Shown: in pieces, positions 11,216 through 21,805 of the stretch
Position numbering within the stretch: position 1 is the stretch's first letter
Layout: each line of letters opens with the position of its first letter
Assembly (NCBI GenBank): GCA_025738555.1
Contig: JAOVFP010000004.1
Coordinates: forward strand, 1,798,001 to 1,862,000
Length of the DNA stretch: 64,000 nt
DNA from: Cyathus striatus
Lineage: Eukaryota > Basidiomycota > Agaricomycetes > Agaricales > Nidulariaceae
Direction of reading: 5' to 3'
Program-made: the position numbers and the translations under genes
Notes under the pieces: generated by a model
Database searches by the model: none
The model's input: only the letters and a program-made list of their open reading frames with translations
What the model was told of the DNA's origin: nothing

Positions 11216-12040
11216 ATCATCGTCCAGAGCATCACTCCAGGATATCAGCATCGATATTCTGACTGGTAAGAGCGATGCTGTAGGTACCGAATGTCTACTG
11301 ACGCGTCAGAGCCGCCAGTTGAGATACGTTGGAGACACGTACGGATCATACCTCATATCCCTCTTCCTTCGAGCCCTCAATGTCAAACAGAGACAGCGTC
11401 TAACATTCTTCGAGTGTGGGTGGACTTTCTTGGAAGCAGCCGGCTAAGAACATAGAGTGCTTGTTGAGGAAGGGAATGGGTGGCTGAGTGATGACTGAGC
11501 TGTCGATGTTGAGATGGAGCTAAAGGGATGTGTCTGCTGCATCGATAGCTGTTCCTCCTGTTTAACCCATCGAGTCATGCGAAGGCCAAAGAATGCCTGG
11601 AAGTTGAAAGAACTGGCAGTAAGTGGAACAGAAGCTTTGGAGGTGATGAATGGCGTACTTCAACTCCTTTCTCTGCTCCTTATCAACAGTCTCTTGTATG
11701 GCACTTGGCGAAGGGTATGTGCGTAGAGCTTCAGATCGTCGGATATGTCCTGAGTATCGTCGTTCCGAGCCACACTCCAGGCGATCCTATGGATAGCGAA
11801 TGTCTACTGACGCATCAGAGCCATCAGTCGAGATACGTTGGAGACACCTACGGATCGTACCTCATACCCCTCTCCCTTCCAGCTCTCGGTGCCAATCATT
11901 CCAAGAATGAAATCAGATACAGCGTCCTTGTGGTATGCATAACATCCTTCGAGCGTAGGTGGACTTGCATGAAAGTAGCCAGCTGAGAGTGGAGGGTGCG
12001 TGTTGAGGAAGGGAATGGTTAGCTAAGTGATGATTGCGAG
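11216..12040 (+). repeat. two tandem units with a shared open frame
   Basis: Unit 1 (about 11270-11448) and unit 2 (about 11781-11986) both translate in one frame to ECLLTxQSxQxRYVGDTYGS, continue YLI, and end with a Cys/Trp-rich FE-W-T segment followed by a stop (TAA at about 11446, TGA at about 11984). Flanking DNA also repeats: 'GTTGAGGAAGGGAATG' follows both. Each unit could be the last exon of a small unknown gene. No domain is recognised. Confidence 0.55.
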
Positions 12041-12839
12041 CTACTCAGCTACACGAGCGCGCATCGGGAATCGGGAGTCGGGACCATGATTAACTCTGGT
12101 TAACGCCTTTGAGCCTTCAACCCAACTTCGATCTTGTTGCTTGTACCCAGACGGACTCATTCTGCTTCACATACTTCTACGCGAACGTTTGAACGTTTGA
12201 ACACTCGCTCTCTCCATCTAGAAAGTAAAGAGGCCTAGAATACCGATTCGTCATTGCATGACCCCCAAGGAGATGTCGTCCCCGTTTGCTTCGCTAACGC
12301 AGGTGAGCGTACTTGGTTAGAGCCTCTTTTAGTGATATCTTGGGGCCACAGCCACTTCCCACGGGTTGATGGGATAGGTTACTTTCACGAATTGCTCGGG
12401 AGACAGCTCCCTACTTGGATGCGTCTGTCTCGCTTCTACGTTCTTCACACTGAACACGAGAGTCAACTTATACCCTAACCGAAACGTTTCCTCTCTCTCC
12501 GAATCGATTACTTGCAAGATTCAAGCTTCAGTTTCAGCTTCAAAGCACATTGTTATGCATGCACGCAAACACACGCGTTTGCTAGGGAAGAAGGGGTGGA
12601 ACTCTGGATGTTCGTTATTCGTGCTCTTTCGAACCTTTTAGGTGTTCACAGCTCATTTTAAATGTCAGCAATGATCGTAGTATGGTCCATTACGCGTCTC
12701 AGAGGGCTCCAAGAGCGATCAAACTAGAGTTATGTCGTTGTCGAATCTCTACAAAGGACAGCTGACGCTCATGCTTGCGAGGACATCAAGCGCTTCAGAT
12801 ACAGCAGGGCATCGAAATGGCTGATGTAGTCTCGGGGCG

Positions 12840-14960
12840 TGGGCAGTGGGTAGTTGATGCAGCCACCAAAGAGGTTCGTCCCATTGTTTCACTAATCGTA
12901 CACCTTCGTCCTAATGCAAGTATGTCAACTAGCACCCTTCCTACGTGTCCGCCCATACACTCTCGAGGACCACGTTTGCCAATGACGGCTGAAGCAAGGC
13001 TTGTATCACACCTTGCTCTACGTGATGTACATAGAGGCATCTTCGCTCTCGTCAACCTCAGCCCAGGCTACCGCTCTTGAAGAAAGCTTGACGTGTCTTG
13101 ACGCCCCCATTGCATATCGGCCCCTGTTGCATGAGAAGTTAATCGTCATCCCTGTGTCCATTCCCTGCCTTTAGTTCGTCACTTTATCGTGGGACTCTGG
13201 ACGCTGGTCGTAATGAACAATAGTCTTGCTCCACTACGTAGGCGCGACGCGATATGACCAAGAACATCGACTACAACAGGCGTTGCGGGGGTTGTTGGCG
13301 ATGAAGTGGGTGAGGGGTGATAATAGAGGTTCGCAATCATGTACTTTCCTATCCGTTGTCTTAACGCAATCTCTATGCACAGCATATACCTACGCTCTTC
13401 TTCGTCCCCTTAAATCCTAATTGTACCGCTCAAGCTCCCTTTCGCTCAAATTCTGGCTGCTGGCAGATCTGCGAACGTATCTGCGTTCCCACAATTCGAC
13501 ATCGTGGACGGCCGGAAAGGACGAGGGCTTTTGCAAAAGCCACACCTTATCATTGAACAATGCAAGATAAGGATAAGAACACGATCTCATATCACAATGT
13601 CAGTTCTTACTCTATACCGCCTTTCTGCACCTGCTCACTGGTGGCTTCCGTAGGTTCACTCTTTGGCTACGATATCGCACCATGGGCTGATACGCTGTGC
13701 TCGAATCGCCGAAACACACCGGGGAACGGATACACGCATGGGGGATATCGAACCCTCAGATCTGGCAGGTCGTCTCGACTCTCTTAGGATGATAGACGTG
13801 GGCGATGGGTAAGAGAGGCAGCCGAAGAGGTTCGTCTTGCTATTTCTACTCGTCCTATACTTTCGTCCTAATGGACCCAACTTGCACACAGTACGCTTAA
13901 TGTGTGTCAGTGACTACATGGCCCACAATATCTCGAGCTCAACATCCGCTGGCTTGGGTTTATCTCCAAGTACTGATGCGACGGCTCTGTAATACCTCTT
14001 TCGCATCATCACATACTTTCGCCTGCGACTATACGTGATAGCCAGTCCACGATACATTCGCGTAAGGTGTCCCGATACGTTATCCACCACTATCGTCTCT
14101 TATTTCCCAAGATTCCTGCCTATGTTAGGTCATCTCGACTCTCTTAGGATAGTTGACCTGGGCAATGGGTAGGAGGGGCAGCTGAAGAGGTTTGTCTCAC
14201 TGTTTCATATCATTGTACGCCATCGTGTTAATGTACACACCTTATATCCTGTATGATTACTGTGCGTCAGCGTCTACATGGCTCACGATGACAATATCTC
14301 AAAGCCAACTTCCTCCGGCGTGGGGTTCTATTTGAGGCTCGAGCACGGATGTGGAGGTTGCGTCATCCCTGGCGCGGAAGCACCTTCGCTCTTTATTACG
14401 TGCTGTTGCTCGCGACTATGCATGTTGGCTGGTCTAAGATACGATTAGGTTACCTATTGCTCGTCATCTCTCGTTCCTGAAGAAGTGGACCCATGTCGTC
14501 GTGTTCAATGACAGGCCGTAGGATAGTCGATGCAATGTAGGCTCGCTAGCTACGTGGAAGGACTCTACCTCCCTATGCAGACTACACAACAATGGATCAA
14601 GAACACGGGACGTTACCACGTTGCTGGAGTGATGGAATGCGAGAAGTTGGGAAGGAGCGAAAGTAGAGGTTCGTACTCTTGCACTTCTTCATGCGTTGTC
14701 CTAATATGATCCCTAGACACCATGTACACCTGCGCTCTCATTTCGCCATCGCTCCCTCAGACCCCAATCATACCGTTCAACCAGCCATTCAATCGAGGCT
14801 CGCCTGGAGCACCGTGATATGATAGCCTTGTGCTGCAGTGTACGAGTCGAGTCGAGGACATAAGTTGCTCTATGCATCTCATCGTGTCGTATGGTTTATG
14901 GTCAAAAGGTTCGTATCCACGCGTTCTCCACGTCGGTTGTCCTAACAAGGAGTTATCTAG
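12840..14960 (+). repeat. Array of about six degenerate repeat units
   Basis: A core 'GAGGTTCGT' followed 25-35 bases later by 'GTCCTAATG' (or a near variant) recurs at about 12871, 13326, 13827, 14187 (GAGGTTTGT), 14665 and 14906 (AAGGTTCGT). Upstream of the core, units 1, 3 and 4 also share 'GGGCRRTGGGTA'. In units 1, 3 and 4 one frame gives G-(Q/R)-W-V-x-x-A-A-x-E-V-(R/C), suggesting a decayed coding repeat. The array is present in the second duplication copy too. Confidence 0.6.
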
Positions 14961-16010
14961 ATCAGCGTATACATGCACGCTCGCATAATCGTCTCCTGTT
15001 TCTGCTTTGAGACCAATCGTACCGGCTCCAGCTGCTTTTCAGAGTACTGTGCTTGATGCGATGTCTTCGATTCATGACGGGCCTCAGGGGCATGGCACAG
15101 AAAGTCACACTACAATGTCTGTTCTGCGTACTCCGCATCCAGAACTGAACGAAAAGGACTTGTCTTGCTCGAATACAGATTGTGCACCGCTAGCCCACAA
15201 TCCGGCCATCGTTTCTGTGCGTCAATTGTACTCATGCACGCACGATCGGGAAGCTGCGTTGATGCTTTCCGCCCTGTGAGGCGTACTGTTCGTTGTTCAC
15301 TGCACCTGGTGCATGCATACAACATAGGCCCTACATGGTCCCTTATACCCTCGACTCGGCTTCTCAACGTTCGGACTTGGATGGACTTTATCAAGTACTG
15401 GATCACAGTGAAGTTTATGAAGTGACATGTACTATTCCTGATTCATATCGTTGTATCTAATACACCTGTCTTGTGTCGTAAGACCTCTTCGTTGCGCTAC
15501 GCTTTTCTCCCTCTCGATGTCGTTGGCTTTGGTATAAGCGGTTAAGCTGTTCATGATAGCGGCAGCTGTGCGCCTGGACACAGCTTCCCGATTCGTAGTA
15601 CATGGGAGCCTGTAGGCAGAGCTCACGGATGTAATACAAGCTCCCTTGAAGCTATGTGTCCGCTTAATGGTCGTATATGGATTGTTCATTTGTCCTTTTT
15701 GGGCGTGGAACCAGTAAGATTGACGGCCCCATCTCGACCTCTGGGTAGTTCAACGTACTCGTCTACAACTGTATTCCTTCCGCTGCTCTTCTACATCGCA
15801 GGTCCTTCGCCCCCTATGTGCCCTGCTCGCTCCTAAGTAATCCACCGATGTTCACCATTCATGCGGCCTAGCCTTTCCAAGTCCTTTCTTGAACGGGTAT
15901 TAACGGTTTTTCCATTTCATCGAAAGCAGTGCGATGTTAGATGTCGTTCCCAGTGACACCCCTTATTTGCATAGGTGAGAGATGTTGATGGTCTGTCGTA
16001 GATGACTCCC

Positions 16011-17243
16011 AGGACCCCCGAAAGCGCCCATAGAGGTATGATACCGGTCCGCGGAAATTTTGGGACCTTTGGACCCATGTCGGAGTACAGTCCGCGTATG
16101 AATGGCGTGCGGGGGGAGGTACCATTCACTGTCCACGTACAGTTGAGTAGTCCGGCGCCGAAGGTTGGCGGAAGGTGCCGCCGTGTAAAGCACCCTTGTT
16201 GCTTAGAAACTACAAGATGACCCTGTTCATTGTCACCAATCGACTAAGATCGCAGCCAAAAAGGTAGGAGCAGCGGTGGTGAGGCGCTCACAGCTATGAT
16301 GAGCGCCATACACTACACCAAAAGACGTGGCTATATTCGCACAGACATACGATGCCACAAGAGAGGATAGAGTAAGTAAGAAATGAAGGGCGAAAACGAG
16401 ATACAATGAAGACAGGAAAAAGAAAAGGAGAAGTAAGAAGTAGAGAGAATGAAGAAAACGGTGCCTAGCTAAAGTAAATAAGATATATAGGTATAAAAAT
16501 GAGATATGTAACTGAGGTTGTGAGTGGGTGGGTAACCGCGAAACGGTAAAGCGTCGTCAATGTACCTAGCTGGTGCCATAGTTATCACCAAATTTGAGAG
16601 TACGACATTTTTTGCCCGAAATGGACAGAGTCAGCAAATTTCTGTGCAAATAAGCTCAGGGTAACATTTTTTATCGAATTCCAATCACTCGAGCTCGCAT
16701 CACAAGAATAAGCAGGAGCAGTAGTGGGAAGGCACTCACAACCAGAATGAGAACCGTGACACCGCTCAAACAAGAAATCTATAGACAGTACTAAACAATG
16801 TAAAAGTTTAAAGATGAAAGAAAGAGACAAGAAAAGACGAAAGATTTGTGTTGGATTTGTGTTTTCATTGGCTATAAGTCGAAAAGTGAGGGAGCGAGAA
16901 AGACGAGTGGACTATGGATGTTATAGCTTATGTATTAACCAAATGTAAAAGTTTTTTGTAGCAGAACAAAGGAACTTTCGACTACTTTGTAGACAGACAA
17001 GTATTAATTTTTTTAGTTCATACATTACTTTATACATAGGATCTTTTACTTAGGCGCCTGCGGCGGATTTTGGCGCTTATAAAGCGCTTAACAAGGTCGG
17101 AGGACGAGATCCGCGTATAACTCACCAATTCTGGAGGTATCATCCCACAATCCGCGTATGGATGCCCTTATTCCGCCAAAATCTGTCCATGTATCGATTT
17201 TCGAGTCCGTCCTTCAACCTCTATGGGAGTTTTCGGGGGTCCT
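16011..17243. mobile_element. Non-autonomous hAT-like DNA transposon
   Basis: The element is flanked by the identical 8-bp direct repeats TGACTCCC at 16003-16010 and 17244-17251. The ends are inverted: the left starts AGGACCCCCGAAA and continues with CCCATAGAGGT after three variable bases; the right end is its complement. 'CCGCGTAT' words recur near both ends (about 16092, 17108 and 17149), like hAT subterminal repeats. The second duplication copy has the uninterrupted site (TAACTCCC, near 29222-29229), which proves insertion. No transposase frame is present (longest frame 81 codons), so it would need enzyme in trans. An 8-bp duplication fits hAT; P-type elements also make 8 bp. Confidence 0.9.
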
Positions 17244-17415
17244 TGACTCCCTCCTGTCTTTCTCTGTTATCGATTACCTCTTGGCTCGGATCCTGTAGGG
17301 CGGTTTAGGACAGTGCCATCTAATAATAGTAATACATACCACACGCACGTACGCGACTTCATACCTATGGGAACATCTGCTTAATAGGAGATATAACACC
17401 ACTTGAGTACTGTGA

Positions 17416-17424
17416 TATATAAAT
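17416..17424 (+). promoter_or_regulatory. TATA-like box of truncated TPR-CHAT copy
   Basis: TATATAAAT lies 108 bp upstream of the ATG at 17524. The same word sits 107 bp upstream of the start in the full copy at 29388-29396. Confidence 0.55.
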
Positions 17425-17523
17425 CAAAGAACGATGCACAATGAAAGTCCTGATTCCATTCTTTCACCGCTCATATTCTGATCCCACAGCCTACTTAGTA
17501 TTCTCACTGACATCTCTAACAAG

Positions 17524-17882
17524 ATGAACTCTGACAAGCTGTAAGTATTTCTGTGAAGTGTGGATCGTGGTTAATAGTGGGATCTGACATCATTATAGAA
17601 CGACAGTGCAAGCAATGATGGAGAAGTTGGAAAAGGCTATTGAAGTGGGCGATAAAGAGCATGAAACTACCGAGTAAGAAAAGACCTTTACTGTTGGCTG
17701 GCATCTGTTTAACAAATTACACAGTTTCTACAAACATCTGGTAAATATTGCGGAGATAATGAAAAATAGTATAGATCTGGTCGAAAAGCCACAGAACGGA
17801 GGTAAATAATACATACTCGATAGCTTGACAATTGAAGCACTGTAGTTAACGTCAATGTCAGATATCCAAAGTCAGATATGTG
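17524..17882 (+). pseudogene. Truncated 5' end of a TPR-CHAT gene
   Basis: Duplicate of the 5' end of the gene starting at 29495: exon 1 17524-17540 (MNSDKL), exon 2 17599-17673, exon 3 17725-17801 and the first 21 bases of exon 4 (17862-17882). The exon sizes 17, 75 and 77 nt are identical to the full copy and all GT-AG sites survive. Homology stops in the codons for SQIC and is replaced by hairpin-rich repeat DNA. The promoter is kept, so a short transcript could still be made, but no TPR or CHAT segment remains. Confidence 0.9.
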
Positions 17883-18060
17883 TAGTGATGTAAAAGTTCA
17901 GTTCAGAACCGGGGTTCGAACTCGAACCCTACAGAACTGAACATGTGTTCGGTCTGAAGTTCAGTCACGTGGCCTGAACCGGACCTTAAGTCCGGTTCTC
18001 AGTTCCCTTCATAGTAAATAAATCAATAAGGCCGACTAGCGGCAAGGCCCGCTACCTGAC
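17883..18060. repeat. hairpin-rich repeat at the duplication break
   Basis: Nested perfect stems: GTTCAGTTC at 17896-17904 pairs with GAACTGAAC at 17934-17942, with GGGTTCG/CGAACCC inside (17912-17918, 17923-17929). A second stem GAACCGGAC/GTCCGGTTC is at 17976-17998. At about 18030-18057 it ends in the dispersed motif GGCCGACTAGCGGCAAGGCC then CGCTACC. Confidence 0.7.
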
Positions 18061-18990
18061 ATTCTCTCCAATAAACATATAACATATAATTTATATATTT
18101 AGTTAGACCTGTTGAAAGTCCACAAGCGGGTGTATCAGTGCAAGTTTATTGAATGGAACATCCCACTAAAATTAAATTTCATGAAAATGTCACATAAATT
18201 TATTCTTAATGATTTACTTATTGATAACTTTGCTATCATCTTGGCCCAAGGCCCACGAGCTACAATCAGTATAAAACTTTATAACATAATGGACTAATTT
18301 AATGGTGTGATATTCACAATCTAAAAATTAACCTACAGGAGTTGTTCTTGATGGTATTTCTATATGATATCTTGGACATATGATGTACTATATATGTAGT
18401 ATAAGCTATTGAAATATTGAAAGATAAAGGTGTTTATATACTGAGATACAATGATATTTATGTGAGCCTTCTTATTTGTCAGACCTGACAAATTGCATAT
18501 TTAATTGCTATATAAACTAATGTAGCATTACAGAAATCCCTGAGTATATGTAGAATTTATGCTTCAAAATAGTACTGTGCACACAGTATGATATTTACTC
18601 AGAGAGAGGAAGATATTTACTGGTAGGAGATGAAACACATATGTATATCAGTTATGTGTGATCAAACTTATTACTCCTATTTTCAGTACAATAATGAAGC
18701 AATCATTAAATCATCTTGATATTATATTAGTTGGTATAAAATTTATGTCTTAGAGAAATTTTGAACAATTCCATTGCTTTCAAAGTGCTCTGCTGGTCAA
18801 TGAATCATTTCCCTTAGGAAAATGTGGCTTCATAGAAAAATAGCTTATAATACGCCACCAGGATATTAAATTCAGCCCTAACTTTCGCACATGTAGTTCA
18901 CACTATCTAAAATATATAATCAAATTTTCGAGGTATTCCGAGTTGTGTGTAACATGCTACAACCCGGATGATGAAAGAAACAATTCTCAC
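18061..18990. other. no supported gene
   Basis: AT-rich sequence with no open frame above 61 codons and no motif. Nothing can be assigned. Confidence 0.5.
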
Positions 18991-18992
18991 TA

Positions 18993-19673
18993 CAGTCACT
19001 TACCGGTCACTGGGACACCACCACTTAATGGGTCAAACCTCATTTACTCAACAATTTCTCACCGATATGCTCCACTTTTTTGTATTTAGTAGATCTTATA
19101 CCGTTACATAGTTCCGTTATTATTCTACTACTACACTAACAGTCCATTCATAAATTGGTTACAAAGGACCCAACAAAGAGGGTATCTTTCCCAAACACAA
19201 GACCATGCTTGAAATAGGAATGGAAAAGACAGTAATATGTTGTATAACATTCATCTAGATATCATAGCATACAAGTGAGCAATGAAAAATGTTAGAGAGA
19301 GAAAAAATAGCGATGCTGAAGAATAGAAACTGGGGAGATAAGACACACCCTGTCACATCACGCTATATTTAGTTTTAAGTCCGACGCACAGGTCAGCCAC
19401 CACCTGATGGATTTGATTATCATTTTATTTTCCTAATTTAGTACATTGTACATGTAATGTGACTGTCCTACTGAGCGAGAACGAGCTGATAACAAACATT
19501 TTATAGATAGTTGAATTTCTCGATAGCATTTAAAGGTATTGATTTATGCCTCTCACATATCATAGATATAACCATTATATATATTTCTGTGAAAACAAAA
19601 TTGCCGTAAAGTAGACCTAATGTCTTCAAACACACTCAGAGATTTCGGCGTTCCAGTGACCGGTAAGCGACTG
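18993..19673. mobile_element. Tc1/mariner-type MITE
   Basis: Terminal inverted repeats of about 23 bp begin CAGTC, one variable base, then CTTACCGGTCACTGG, on both sides (18993 rightward; 19673 leftward). Each end is bordered by TA (18991-18992 and 19674-19675), the duplication typical of the Tc1/mariner group, and the CAGT start is also typical. The 681-bp interior carries no transposase frame, so it is non-autonomous. Confidence 0.8.
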
Positions 19674-19786
19674 TATGTGTGGGAATCGTTGTTGGTTGCC
19701 ATCATTTTTGGCAACCACGTGTATTTAAACTCCGGTTGATGGGAGGTGTTCGCTCTGCAAAAAACGAGTTTTCATCGCCCTACATA

Positions 19787-19920
19787 ACCCTACTACCTTA
19801 AAAGGTAGCGGGAATATTTGTGAACCCGTTTGAACGGGTTTGAACAGGTTCAAACCCCCCATCCTTAATACTATCAATTTGTATAAACCCTAAGGCCGGC
19901 TGTCGCTGGCAAAGCCCACT
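19787..19920 (+). repeat. composite of dispersed CCCACTACC motifs
   Basis: CCCTACTACCTTAAAAGGTA continues GCGGGAATATTT at about 19787-19818 (a near-palindrome). Then come GTTTGAACGGGTTTGAAC/GGTTCAAAC words and, at 19893-19918, GGCCGGCTGTCGCTGGCA followed by AAGCCCACTACC. The palindromic half recurs at about 21063-21090 and 61461-61490. Confidence 0.6.
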
Positions 19921-20227
19921 ACCAATTTCTACACAGCTGCTACGCATCTATTATATCTTTTTTTATACTGACTTTGTGACTCGCTCGCTCCGTATCCCAC
20001 CTGCCCTCAAGGTACTCTTCCACAGTAGTCGACCCGACTCCATAAGATCATCGAGCACTCACAAAAACATTCAATGAACAGTGAAGACAACCCGCCTGAG
20101 TACGCATAGGACAGGAAAAGTTGAAGCAGATATGTGATACTTACTGGTGACACTCAATTGCAGGAAATGAAGTCGGAGGGTTACGTTATCTGGTTCCCAA
20201 CTGGCTGGGAAGTGACTGAACAAGATG

Positions 20228-20270
20228 GAGGGGGAGGGTAGGGAGAGGGGGTAGCAGCAGGGGTAGTGGG
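20228..20270 (+). repeat. G-run cluster (potential G-quadruplex)
   Basis: Four or more runs of three or more G separated by 1-3 bases (GGGGGAGGGTAGGGAGAGGG...), then further G runs to 20270. Formation is predicted from pattern only. Confidence 0.5.
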
Positions 20271-20670
20271 AGGCAAGCTCAACGTGCTTGATCAGTGCTT
20301 GATTTCAGTGTTTTGGCTCAATTCCACCCTATTTCACTCAATAGCACTTGATCCCGCTCAATAGCACTTCATTATGTTTACATTTTCAACTGTATTTACA
20401 ATAGTAATTGCTAAATGATATTGATTAACAACAAATCTAAGTTTTCTCTATTCTACTCAATTCTACTTGATTAAATCAAGCCAGGGCTCACATTTGTGAA
20501 TTTTGACAGCACTGCGTACTTTGCTTGATTCAGCTTGATCCCAACTTAATCCACCTCGATTCACCTCAATGGACTTTTCACTGGGCATGAGTATATACAT
20601 GTATGCCCTGAAAGAACTCACAATTTGAGAAGCCTTCTGCAAGCCCATGTCACTCCTAGCACACATATGT

Positions 20671-20808
20671 ATTGTGGTACTGCAAAATCGATTGCAAAAT
20701 GACCTGCAAAGTGTTTTCATTTTGACACATGCAAATGGGGTGAAAAGCCCTTTTCAAAACTTAAACACCTTGCAACCAATTTTGCATCAGATTTTGCAGT
20801 ACACAATA
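20671..20808. repeat. long imperfect palindrome, about 50-bp arms
   Basis: The left arm from about 20677 (GTACTGCAAAATC ... TGCAAAAT ... TGCAAAGTGTTT) is mirrored by the right arm ending 20802 with roughly one mismatch in five. It could form a 130-nt hairpin if transcribed. It lies in otherwise gene-free DNA. Confidence 0.7.
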
Positions 20809-21062
20809 AAGCATAAGGTCAGAAGTGTGTATGCATATCACATCGTTGTTCGCAACAGCTGGCATCTTCAAAATGAAAGGAGGGAGGGAGGGGAGAGAGA
20901 AGGGGGTGGAAACTGAACAATAAATTAATAAAGCTTGAGACAATGGGAGTGTACAAGAGCGTACAAAGGGAAAAGCCGAAAATTTCAATCCCAATCAGGA
21001 AACGATGATGTTGTGTCATTTTTATGAAAATTCCTGCCATTTCCATTTCATTTCGCCCCCCA

Positions 21063-21092
21063 AGACCCTACTACCTAAAGGTAGTGGGAATA
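21063..21092 (+). repeat. palindromic CCCTACTACC/GGTAGTGGG motif
   Basis: CCCTACTACCTAAAGGTAGT continues GGGAATATTT, a second copy of the palindrome at 19790. Preceding bases (TTTCAT...CGCCC) are also shared with that copy. Confidence 0.6.
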
Positions 21093-21805
21093 TTTTTTTG
21101 GAATTTAGTTGAGCATGAACTACAAAATTTTCAGCAACAGGCCATGGTGGACTGCCAGACATACATATCAATGTTAATTGTTAGTAAGCGTGATTCGACT
21201 GCACAGCTTTGAAGTACGATCATTATGATCACTTCCAGTTCTGCACTCTGTATCGAGTCTCAACATTGATCCTCTTTTCAATTTCTACTCTTGCCGCTGT
21301 TCGTGGTCACCGCAATTTCACTCTTGCTGCTTACAATCCCACCCATAGTCATACTTGTATCACACTCCCCTCTCGGCATCGCATGCAGCAGCTGCTTATT
21401 TCGACACATCAGGCTGGCCTCCATAATCAAGATTCTGTCAACCAACTTGTTCCTTTGACTCCCCTTCAATCCCCCCACTCGGCATTGCATGAATTGCTTT
21501 ATAGCACATCGGCTTCCATAATCCTGGTGTCAACATCTCAGATTATGTGATGGAAACTTGTGCAATAAGATGACCAGTATGTCGGCAAGGCACTACAGTG
21601 AGTAATGGTGATTTTCTAACATTTCTGACTCACACTTTCATGAACAGTATAAATTGCTGCGGTTGGGTGGCACATTGAAGCTGGTAAGCTTTCTATTGAA
21701 ATCTTCTCTGCGATACAAACCTGCAATTATTACTGTTAAGTACTCATTCTTTTATTTTAATCTATTCTCATGAGCTAATGTATTACTTTTACAGAAAATA
21801 TCATT
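21093..21805. other. upstream region of hAT copy
   Basis: No gene is supported; the frame 21209-21550 lacks motifs. It probably includes the 5' untranslated and terminal part of the hAT element, but terminal repeats could not be identified. Confidence 0.35.

Larger units (their letters stand above)
12137..17882 (+). repeat. Segmental duplication, copy 1 (with inserted transposon)
   Basis: The stretch repeats 25393-29848 in direct orientation along its whole length apart from small indels and the 1,233-bp insertion at 16011-17243. Shared landmarks include 'GACCCCCAAGGAGATGTCGT', 'GGACGGCCGGAAA' and 'ACGTTGCTGGAGTGATGG'. Homology ends at 17882, two bases into diverged sequence within exon 4 of the TPR-CHAT gene. 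Many differences near the 5' end are C/T or G/A transitions (GAACGTTTGAACGTTTGAAC here against GAACATTTGAAC in copy 2). No complete gene lies inside; the open frame 12775-13080 is kept in copy 2 at 26037-26333 but has no recognised domain. Confidence 0.9.

Noticed and set aside
10814..11251. 145-codon minus-strand open frame
   Set aside because: It spans one tandem repeat unit, the homologous unit does not keep the frame, and there is no motif.
12775..13080. 101-codon open frame conserved in the second duplication copy
   Set aside because: Both strands are open over the same bases in both copies and overall DNA similarity is high, so conservation of the frame is not evidence of selection.
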